From Massilia glaciei (lineage in GTDB: Bacteria > Pseudomonadota > Gammaproteobacteria > Burkholderiales > Burkholderiaceae_D): DNA of 64,000 nucleotides. The stretch lies in contig NZ_PXWF02000245.1 of NCBI RefSeq assembly GCF_003011895.2, positions 1-64,000 of the forward strand, read 5' to 3'. Positions 17,515-24,178 of this stretch are shown in pieces (position 1 is the stretch's first letter; each line of letters begins with the position of its first letter). Made by a program: the position numbers and the translations under genes. Below the pieces are notes generated by a model. The model made no database searches. It was not told the origin of the DNA and saw nothing but the letters and a program-made list of their open reading frames with translations.

Positions 17515-19914
17515 ATGACCAATTTTATTGTGAAAAAAGTAGCCGTCCTCGGCGCCGGCGTGATGGGCGCGCAGATCGCCGCCCATTGCATCAACGCCAA
17601 GGTGCCGGTCGTGCTGTTCGACCTGCCCGCAAAGGATGGGCCAAAGAACGGCATCGTCCTGCGCGCCATCGAGAACCTGAAAAAGCTCAGCCCGGCGCCG
17701 CTCGGCAACAAGGATGACGCGGCCCTGATCGAAGTGGCCAACTACGACGACAACCTCGAGCTGCTGGCCGGCTGCGACCTGATCATCGAGGCGATCGCCG
17801 AGCGCATGGACTGGAAGCACGACCTGTACAAAAAGGTCGCCCCGCACATCGCGCCAAACGCGATCTTCGCCTCGAACACCTCGGGCCTGTCGATCACCAA
17901 GCTGGCCGACGGCTTCGACGACGAACTCAAGGCGCGCTTTTGCGGCGTGCACTTCTTCAACCCGCCGCGCTACATGCACCTGGTCGAGATCATCCCGACC
18001 GCGTCGACCAAGCCGGAAATCGTCGACCAGCTCGAAGGCTTTTTGACGACGACCCTGGGCAAGGGCGTCGTGCGCGCCAAGGACACCCCCAACTTCATCG
18101 CCAACCGCGTCGGCATCTTCGGCATGCTGGCGATCATCCACGAAGCCGAAAAATTCGGCCTGACCGTGGACGTGGTCGACGACCTGACCGGCGCCAAGCT
18201 TGGCCGCGCCAAGTCGGGCACCTTCCGCACCGCCGACGTGGTCGGTCTGGACACGATGGGCCATGTAATCAAAACGATGCAAGACAACCTTGCGGACGAT
18301 CCCTTCTTCGCGGTCTACAAGACCCCTGAAGTGCTGGCCAAGCTGGTGGCCGCGGGCGCGCTGGGCCAAAAGGCCGGCGCGGGCTTTTATAAAAAGGTTG
18401 GCAAGGACATCCAACGCCTCGACTTCGCCTCGGGCGAATACGTCGCCGGCGGCGGCAAGGCCGCCGACATCGTGGCCCGCATCCTGAAAGAAAAGGATCC
18501 GGTCAAGAAGATGAAGGCGCTGCGCGAATCGACCAACCCGCAGGCGCAATTCTTGTGGGCGATCTTCCGCGACGCATTCCACTACATCGCCGTGCACCTC
18601 GGTTCGATCGCCGACAACGCGCGCGACATCGATTTTGCGATGCGCTGGGGCTTCGGCTGGAACGTCGGCCCGTTCGAAACATGGCAGGCTTCCGGCTGGC
18701 AGCAGATCGCCACCTGGATCAACGAGGACATCGCCGCCGGCAACGCGCTGTGCGACGCGCCGCTGCCGGCCTGGGTGCTCGAGGGCCCGGTCGCCGACAA
18801 GGGCGGCGTGCACACGCCTGAAGGTTCGTACTCCGCCGCCAGCGGCACCTTTGTGCCGCGTTCGACGCTGGCCGTGTACGACCGCCAGCCGTTCCGCGCA
18901 CCGGTGCTCGGCGCCGGCGCCATCGACGGCAAGACCGCCGGCACCACCTTCTTCGAAGACGAATCGGTGCGCATCTGGCACCAGGACGACGAGGTGTTGA
19001 TCATCTCGCTCAAGACCAAGATGCACGTGATCGGCGAAGGCGTGATCAACGGCCTCAAAATGGCGCAAGCCGAAGCCGAGAAGAACTTCAAGGGCCTGGT
19101 GATCTGGAACGCGGACGCGGCCGAAGGCGGCGCGTTCTCGGCCGGCGCCGACCTGCAGTCGGCCCTGCCGCTGTTCATGCAGGGCGGCGCCAAGGCGATG
19201 GAGCCGGGCATCGCGCTGCTGCAAGACACCTTCATGGCGATGAAATACTCGAGCGTTCCAGTGGTGGCCGCGGTGGCCGGACTGGCCCTCGGCGGCGGCT
19301 GCGAAATGGCGCTGCACGCGTCCAAGCGCGTCGCATCCATCGAGTCCTACATCGGCCTGGTCGAAGTGGGCGTCGGCCTCATTCCCGCCGGCGGCGGTTT
19401 GAAGGAGGCGGCCATCCGCGCCGTCAACGACGCCAAGGGCAACGACATTTTCCAGTTCCTCAAGACCTACTTCACCAACGCCGCCACGGCCAACGTGTCC
19501 AAATCGGCGCTCGAGGCGAAGGCGATGGGCTACCTAAAGGAAGACGACGTCATCGTGTTCAACCCGTACGAGCTGCTGCACGTGGCCAAGGTCGAAGCGC
19601 GCGCGATGTTCGACGCCGGCTACCGCCCGCCGCTCAAAAAACCGATCACCGTCACCGGCCGCTATGGCCTGGGCACGATCACCGCGCAACTGGTGAACAT
19701 GCGCGACGGCGGCTTCATCTCCGCGCACGACTTCAAGCTCGGCCAGATGATCGCCGAGATCGTATCGGGCGGCAATGTGGACCAGGGCAGCGTGGTCAAC
19801 GAGCAGTGGTTCCTCGACATGGAGCGCAAGGCTTTCCTTGAGTTGCTGAACCATCCGAAAACCCAGGAACGTATCATGGGCATGATGCAAACCGGCAAAC
19901 CGGTTCGCAACTGA
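17515..19914 (+). CDS. fadN: 3-hydroxyacyl-CoA dehydrogenase / enoyl-CoA hydratase fusion (FadN-like)
   Basis: A 799-residue bifunctional beta-oxidation enzyme. The dehydrogenase comes first: NAD-binding GAGVMGAQIA at residues 12-21, then FFNPPRYMHLVE and PNFIANRVGIFG. The enoyl-CoA hydratase/crotonase domain is C-terminal, with GLALGGGCEMALHA near residue 590. This order is the reverse of FadB and matches FadN and relatives. It hydrates enoyl-CoA and oxidises the 3-hydroxyacyl-CoA in the cytoplasm. GAGGGAAGATT precedes ATG 17515. It is followed seven bases later by a thioesterase gene and then by the thiolase, so one operon is likely. Confidence 0.93.
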   Translation: MTNFIVKKVAVLGAGVMGAQIAAHCINAKVPVVLFDLPAKDGPKNGIVLRAIENLKKLSPAPLGNKDDAALIEVANYDDNLELLAGCDLIIEAIAERMDWKHDLYKKVAPHIAPNAIFASNTSGLSITKLADGFDDELKARFCGVHFFNPPRYMHLVEIIPTASTKPEIVDQLEGFLTTTLGKGVVRAKDTPNFIANRVGIFGMLAIIHEAEKFGLTVDVVDDLTGAKLGRAKSGTFRTADVVGLDTMGHVIKTMQDNLADDPFFAVYKTPEVLAKLVAAGALGQKAGAGFYKKVGKDIQRLDFASGEYVAGGGKAADIVARILKEKDPVKKMKALRESTNPQAQFLWAIFRDAFHYIAVHLGSIADNARDIDFAMRWGFGWNVGPFETWQASGWQQIATWINEDIAAGNALCDAPLPAWVLEGPVADKGGVHTPEGSYSAASGTFVPRSTLAVYDRQPFRAPVLGAGAIDGKTAGTTFFEDESVRIWHQDDEVLIISLKTKMHVIGEGVINGLKMAQAEAEKNFKGLVIWNADAAEGGAFSAGADLQSALPLFMQGGAKAMEPGIALLQDTFMAMKYSSVPVVAAVAGLALGGGCEMALHASKRVASIESYIGLVEVGVGLIPAGGGLKEAAIRAVNDAKGNDIFQFLKTYFTNAATANVSKSALEAKAMGYLKEDDVIVFNPYELLHVAKVEARAMFDAGYRPPLKKPITVTGRYGLGTITAQLVNMRDGGFISAHDFKLGQMIAEIVSGGNVDQGSVVNEQWFLDMERKAFLELLNHPKTQERIMGMMQTGKPVRN

Positions 19915-19921
19915 TCGACCC

Positions 19922-20419
19922 ATGTCGATCCTGACCCATGCAATCAAGCTGCTACTGCGAGTGAGGCCCAGCATCATGTATGACCGGATCAAGCAGCAAA
20001 TGATGGACACCCTGCCGTTCGTGCAGCTGCTGGGAATCAGGATCGACGAGATCGGCGCCGGCACCTCGAAGGTGTCGATGCCGGCCGACCCGAAGCTCAA
20101 CAACCACCTCGGCACGCAGCACGCCGGCGCCCTGTTCACGCTGGCCGAAACGGCCTCCGGCGCGGCCATGGCGGGCGGCTTCGCGGACCTGATCATGGGT
20201 CTGCGGCCGGTGGCCAAGGAGTCGCGCATCCAGTACCAGAAGGTGGCCAAGGGCGCCACCCGCGCCGAAGGCCGCGTGCCGGGCGACATCGCGGCGCTGA
20301 AGGCGGCGCTCAAGGCCGACGGCAAGGTGGCGTTTCCGGTGGAGGTCGACGTGTTCGACGCCGAGGGAACGCTGGCGGCAAAGGTGCAGGTCGACTGGTA
20401 TTTGTCCGAGAAGCGCTAA
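19922..20419 (+). CDS. Hotdog-fold thioesterase (PaiI/DUF4442-like)
   Basis: A 165-residue protein with the hotdog thioesterase pattern: LNNHLGTQHAGALFTLAETASGAAM, in which the helix after HAGALF carries the likely catalytic acid. It should hydrolyse acyl-CoA thioesters or act on intermediates that stall beta-oxidation. It begins seven bases after fadN, without its own good ribosome-binding site, which points to coupling. An in-frame ATG at 19976 (MYDRIKQQM) could be the true start, because the first 18 residues look like extra sequence. Confidence 0.75.
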   Translation: MSILTHAIKLLLRVRPSIMYDRIKQQMMDTLPFVQLLGIRIDEIGAGTSKVSMPADPKLNNHLGTQHAGALFTLAETASGAAMAGGFADLIMGLRPVAKESRIQYQKVAKGATRAEGRVPGDIAALKAALKADGKVAFPVEVDVFDAEGTLAAKVQVDWYLSEKR

Positions 20420-20511
20420 GGAGCCGACTCCCAAGCGCGGCCGGCACAGGTCATTCCCGAATACGTTAATCCTCGAACCACAGAACTCGATCGATTTTTT
20501 GAGAGAACAAA

Positions 20512-21708
20512 ATGAGCAAACAACTTCAAGACGCATACATCGTCTCCGCAACCCGCACCCCGATCGGCAAGGCGCCGCGCGGCATGTTCAAGACCACCCG
20601 TCCGGACGACCTGCTGGTGCGCGTGCTCCAGAACGCGATGGCGCAGGTGCCCGGCCTCGATCCGGCGCTGATCATCGACGCCATCATCGGCTGCTCGTTC
20701 CCGGAAGCCGAGCAAGGCTTCAACGTCGCCCGTAACGCCGTGCTGCTGGCCGGCATGCCCAAGACCGTCGGCGGCGTGACCATCAACCGCTATTGCGCGT
20801 CCGGCATCACCGCGATCGCCATGGCGGCCGACCGCATCCGCGTCGGCGAAGCCGATGTCATGATCGCCGGCGGCGTCGAGTCGATGTCGATGGTCCCGAT
20901 GATGGGCCACCACCCATCGATGAACATGAACATGTTCACCGACGAGAACGTCGGCATGGCCTACGGCATGGGCCTGACGGCCGAAAACGTGGCCAAGCAA
21001 TGGAAGGTGACGCGCGAGCAGCAAGACGCGTTCTCGGTCGAGTCGCACCGCCGCGCGATCGCCGCGCAGCAGGCCGGCTTCTTCAAGGACGAGACCACCC
21101 CGGTCGAGATCATCACCCGCACGCCGAACCTGGCGACCGGCGAAATCGACGTCAAGACCCGCACCGTCGACACCGACGAGGGCGCGCGCGCCGATTCGTC
21201 GATGGAGTCGCTGGCCAGGCTCAAGCCGGTGTTCGCGGCCAAGGGCTCGGTCACGGCCGCCAACAGCTCGCAGATGTCGGACGGCGCCGGCGCGCTGATC
21301 CTGGTCTCCGAAAAAATCCTGCGCGAGCACAACCTGACCCCGCTGGCCAAGTTCTCCTCGTTCGCGGTGCGCGGCGTGCCGCCCGAAATCATGGGTATCG
21401 GCCCCAAGGTCGCCATTCCGGCGGCGTGCGCGGCGGCCGGCATCACCCAGGACCAGCTCGACTGGATCGAATTGAACGAGGCGTTCGCGGCCCAGGCCTT
21501 GGCCGTGATCGGCGACCTTGGACTCGACACCGCCAAGGTCAACCCGATGGGCGGCGCGATCGCGCTCGGCCATCCGCTTGGCGCGACCGGCGCCATCCGC
21601 GCCGCGACCGTGATCCACGCGCTGCGCCGCAACAACCTCAAGTACGGCATGGTGACGATGTGCGTCGGCGCCGGCATGGGCGCGGCGGGCATTTTCGAGC
21701 GCGTATAA
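20512..21708 (+). CDS. fadA: Acetyl-CoA C-acyltransferase (3-ketoacyl-CoA thiolase)
   Basis: A full-length thiolase of 398 residues that cleaves 3-ketoacyl-CoA to acetyl-CoA and a shortened acyl-CoA. The nucleophilic cysteine is in NRYCASGITAI (C95), the active-site histidine in GHPLGATGA (H354) and the second cysteine in MCVGAGMGAAG (C384). The NEAFAAQ motif is also intact. It lies 92 bases after the thioesterase gene and completes the beta-oxidation set. A stem-loop follows the stop. Confidence 0.94.
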   Translation: MSKQLQDAYIVSATRTPIGKAPRGMFKTTRPDDLLVRVLQNAMAQVPGLDPALIIDAIIGCSFPEAEQGFNVARNAVLLAGMPKTVGGVTINRYCASGITAIAMAADRIRVGEADVMIAGGVESMSMVPMMGHHPSMNMNMFTDENVGMAYGMGLTAENVAKQWKVTREQQDAFSVESHRRAIAAQQAGFFKDETTPVEIITRTPNLATGEIDVKTRTVDTDEGARADSSMESLARLKPVFAAKGSVTAANSSQMSDGAGALILVSEKILREHNLTPLAKFSSFAVRGVPPEIMGIGPKVAIPAACAAAGITQDQLDWIELNEAFAAQALAVIGDLGLDTAKVNPMGGAIALGHPLGATGAIRAATVIHALRRNNLKYGMVTMCVGAGMGAAGIFERV

Positions 21709-21734
21709 GTTTGGTTTAGAATATCAGCCACATC

Positions 21735-21766
21735 AAAGGGCGCTAGGGGTTTTCCTTAGCGCCCTT
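21735..21766 (+). terminator. Stem-loop terminator after fadA
   Basis: AAGGGCGCTA (21736-21745) pairs with TAGCGCCCTT (21757-21766) around an 11-base loop. The following bases (CATCATTTTT) give only a delayed T-run, so it may terminate partially before the enoyl-CoA hydratase gene. Confidence 0.65.
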
Positions 21767-21785
21767 CATCATTTTTGGAGAACAC

Positions 21786-22565
21786 ATGGATATTTTGTGC
21801 AGCAAGGCCAACGGCATCCTGACGATCGAATTCAACCGCCCGGAGCGCAAGAACGCGATCACCGCGGTGATGTACCAGGCCATGGCCGACGCGCTCATCG
21901 ACGGCGAGAACGACGCGGCCGTGCGCGCGGTGCTGTTCATCGGCAAGCCGGAGATTTTCACGGCCGGCAACGACCTCGAGGACTTCCTCAAAAATTCCGG
22001 GCCGGTCGAGGGCGCGCCCGCCGCCGAGCGATCGGTGTACCAGTTCATGCGCGCGCTCGCCGGCACCACTAAGCCTGTGGTCGCCGCCGTGTCGGGCGCG
22101 GCGGTCGGCATCGGCACCACGCTGCTGATGCACTGCGACCTCGTCTACGCGGCCGACAACGCCAAGTTCGCGCTGCCGTTCGCGCAACTGGGCCTGTGCC
22201 CGGAGTTTGGCTCGAGCATGCTGTTCCCGATGATCGCCGGCTACCCGCGCGCGGCCGAAAAGCTGCTGCTAGGCGAGCCGTTCCTGGCGCAGGAGGCGCT
22301 GCAGATGGGGCTGGTGTCGAAGGTGCTGCCGTTGGACGAGCTGGTGCCGTACGCCGCGCGCCAGGCCGCCAAGCTGGTGGCCCTGCCGGCGGCGTCGATC
22401 CGCACCACCAAGGCGCTCATGAAGCGCGGGCGCAACGAGGCGATCGCCGCCACCATCGATGTCGAAAACGAGCGCTTTGGCGCGATGCTGCTCGAAGGCG
22501 AGGCCAAGGAGGCGTTCACGGCGTTCTTTGAAAAGCGCAAGCCCGATTTTTCGAAGTTCGCGTAA
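21786..22565 (+). CDS. Enoyl-CoA hydratase/isomerase family protein
   Basis: A 259-residue crotonase-family protein. The oxyanion-hole segments FTAGNDLEDF and GAAVGIGTTLLMHCDLVYA are visible, and the substrate-side acid lies in the FAQLGLCPEFGSS region. It likely hydrates or isomerises enoyl-CoAs, supplementing the hydratase half of fadN. It has its own TTTGGAG ribosome-binding site and lies just after the fadA stem-loop. The exact reaction in the crotonase superfamily cannot be fixed from sequence. Confidence 0.9.
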   Translation: MDILCSKANGILTIEFNRPERKNAITAVMYQAMADALIDGENDAAVRAVLFIGKPEIFTAGNDLEDFLKNSGPVEGAPAAERSVYQFMRALAGTTKPVVAAVSGAAVGIGTTLLMHCDLVYAADNAKFALPFAQLGLCPEFGSSMLFPMIAGYPRAAEKLLLGEPFLAQEALQMGLVSKVLPLDELVPYAARQAAKLVALPAASIRTTKALMKRGRNEAIAATIDVENERFGAMLLEGEAKEAFTAFFEKRKPDFSKFA

Positions 22566-22659
22566 GGCGAAGCCATCCAGTTCTGGAGCACATTCCGCTC
22601 TCCTCTGGAAGGATCTTCGCGCACCGCACCGGCAAGTTGCCGGGTTTTTGGAGGTTGTA

Positions 22660-22752
22660 ATGGCACACCCAGTCCCACCAAACGCACCAAGCAAGAACCC
22701 CGGCCAGCCGTCCGGTGGCGGTCGTGGAAACAATCCACCGAAAGCCAAATAA
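22660..22752 (+). CDS. Small Pro/Gly/Asn-rich peptide, 30 residues
   Basis: A 30-codon gene with a near-perfect ribosome-binding site (GGAGG, five bases before ATG 22660). The peptide MAHPVPPNAPSKNPGQPSGG, followed by ten further residues ending PPKAK, is rich in Pro, Gly and Asn and has no hydrophobic segment, so it is soluble and probably disordered. A strong stem-loop starts six bases after the stop, so it looks like a self-contained unit. Similar small proteins seem to occur in related genomes, but I cannot confirm that. Function unknown. Confidence 0.6.
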   Translation: MAHPVPPNAPSKNPGQPSGGGRGNNPPKAK

Positions 22753-22757
22753 ATTGG

Positions 22758-22785
22758 TGGCCAGGCGGCCTGCGCCGCTTGGCCA
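22758..22785 (+). terminator. Strong stem-loop after the 30-residue peptide gene
   Basis: TGGCCAGGCGGC (22758-22769) pairs with GCCGCTTGGCCA (22774-22785) across a four-base CTGC loop, with one G-T wobble. No T-run follows, so it may stabilise the mRNA end or need Rho rather than act as a classical terminator. Confidence 0.55.
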
Positions 22786-22950
22786 CAGCAAGGAAAAGCC
22801 GGCGGCGCGGAGATTCTTAATCCATTTCGGGGGGAGCCTGTTTTTGTCGGTGGCGTGCGCTCTTTTTCGCCGCGTAGACTGCATGCACAGCATGTCGCTG
22901 CACCGGGGGCCTCGCGAATCTAACGGCTCAGGTCGCTATGCTTGTGCACG

Positions 22951-23508
22951 TCATCTGTCAGCCGAACTGGCCAACTTCAGGACGTCGCGCAGGTTCATCC
23001 GAAGATAGTCCGCATTGCCCACGTAGCCTCGCAGGGCGTGCTCGGCCCTATCCTCTATGGCGTTCGCGGTGATCCCGAACGTCCGGATCATGGCGGCAAT
23101 GTCCGAAGCATCGGGTCCGCCAAAGCGGGCGATCTTGCTCACGATAAGGTCAACTGGATTGAGGACAAAAACTTCGATGAGGTCTGTTCCCAATGGCACC
23201 TTAAGCGCGTCCACGAGGTAGTCTTCGTGCAATAGTGCAAACGAACTGTTGTAGTTCGTGTCCAGGTAAAGCATATTTCCATCGCTGGTCTCGACCAGGA
23301 GATCCAATGGCAGAATTATTTTTTTTGAGAATTCAGCATCCACATCTGTCGTCACCCGCCCCCCTGTATAAAGATGAACCGCCATTCCACCGGCGATGTA
23401 CATGCGTATCGGCACGCGCAGCTTGGTGCGTTCCTGCAGATCGACGATGAGCTGCTGGAGTCCCCGTGCCAGACCAGTCTCGGTGGCAAATTCGATCGGC
23501 TTTACCAT
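22951..23508 (-). CDS. DUF6036-type nucleotidyltransferase-like protein
   Basis: A 185-residue protein resembling the DUF6036/AbiEii-like nucleotidyltransferase fold: IAGGMAVHLYTGGRVTTDVD contains the GG...H...R.T.DVD pattern of minimal nucleotidyltransferases, where the final DxD-like acids bind metal. The later NPVDLIVSKIARFGGPDASD fits the same family. Such proteins often serve as the toxin of two-gene systems. It overlaps the 3' end of the upstream minus-strand gene by seven bases, so the two are co-translated. GC content is visibly lower than that of its neighbours. ATG 23508 is chosen because the conserved part starts directly after it. Confidence 0.75.
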   Translation of the reverse strand: MVKPIEFATETGLARGLQQLIVDLQERTKLRVPIRMYIAGGMAVHLYTGGRVTTDVDAEFSKKIILPLDLLVETSDGNMLYLDTNYNSSFALLHEDYLVDALKVPLGTDLIEVFVLNPVDLIVSKIARFGGPDASDIAAMIRTFGITANAIEDRAEHALRGYVGNADYLRMNLRDVLKLASSADR

Positions 23509-23852
23509 GACTTCACTCCAGCAAGCGCGTTCTCCATGAGGTGGCGAAATCGTGGCACGTCCCTCACAAGCCCTTCTTTGACAACTTGCGGAAAGGAGCG
23601 CGGCTTGTCGCCGGTTGCCACAAAATACGCCACCGCAGCGTTGTTCAGCTTGCATGCCTGTTCAGGATAGCGGGTCTTTAACAGTTGGGCGGTGAGACGG
23701 TATATGTCGGCATCGTCCCGGCTTGCAGCATTGCTCCCTTTTCTGGCCGCGTCGGAGCAACGGGTTACAAGTTCGGATTCGAATTGGCGCGACCAAACCA
23801 ATTCATCCCCTTTGGCCGTTGGAGAGCTGGGTTGATCATCCTTGTAGCACAT
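23502..23852 (-). CDS. Hypothetical protein paired with the DUF6036 gene
   Basis: A 116-residue soluble protein starting MCYKDDQPSS, with GAGGAAGTC as ribosome-binding site. An earlier start at 23900 is possible. It is mixed-charge, helical looking, with ADIYRLTAQLLKTRYPEQACKLNNAA in the middle; I recognise no domain and no DNA-binding motif. Its end overlaps the start of the DUF6036 gene, so the pair behaves as one unit. By position it could be the antitoxin or partner of the nucleotidyltransferase, which is inference only. Confidence 0.6.
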   Translation of the reverse strand: MCYKDDQPSSPTAKGDELVWSRQFESELVTRCSDAARKGSNAASRDDADIYRLTAQLLKTRYPEQACKLNNAAVAYFVATGDKPRSFPQVVKEGLVRDVPRFRHLMENALAGVKSW

Positions 23853-24178
23853 GACTTCCTCTTCGGCGCGTTGAAGTTCGACTGTTATCCCTGCTGTCAC
23901 TATAGTCCGTTAAACGATACATGGGAGGCAAGCAATGCGCAAGCGCATACGGCCCAGCCGATCCGCGGCCAGAGTCCGCCCAAGGGTTCGCCTCCGCTCC
24001 CAATGCGATCCTGATCCGCCGACACAGCACGCCAAACGTCGCTTGCCCGTACGAATTGGAGGCGATGCGATTCCGGGCGAACGAATCATGAAAAAGCCCG
24101 CACACGCGGCGCTTTTTTGTTCCAGAATACGGGGTATTTTATTTTAATAATGTGATAACGGTTTTTCTGGGAACGTCA
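23853..24178. other. Intergenic region before the M50 peptidase gene
   Basis: About 326 bases between the minus-strand pair and the plus-strand M50 gene. It must hold the promoters of both, but I see no clear -35/-10 pair. An intrinsic-terminator-like hairpin lies at 24091-24118. Short reading frames here look like chance frames. Confidence 0.4.
24091..24118. terminator. Intrinsic-terminator-like hairpin
   Basis: AAAAAGC plus CCGC (24091-24101) pairs with GCGG plus GCTTTTT on the right, with a four-base loop and a single bulged C, and ends in T6. A-rich and T-rich flanks make it bidirectional. No gene ends just before it on the plus strand, so its target is unclear. Confidence 0.6.

Noticed and set aside
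15703-19317. An open frame of about 1200 codons on the minus strand
   Set aside because: Antisense to the acyl-CoA dehydrogenase and fadN genes, with a His/Arg/Val-rich translation and no recognisable domain; a composition artefact.
23836-24105. Minus-strand frame of 89 codons upstream of the DUF6036 pair
   Set aside because: No ribosome-binding site, irregular composition and overlap with the start region of the better-supported gene at 23852.
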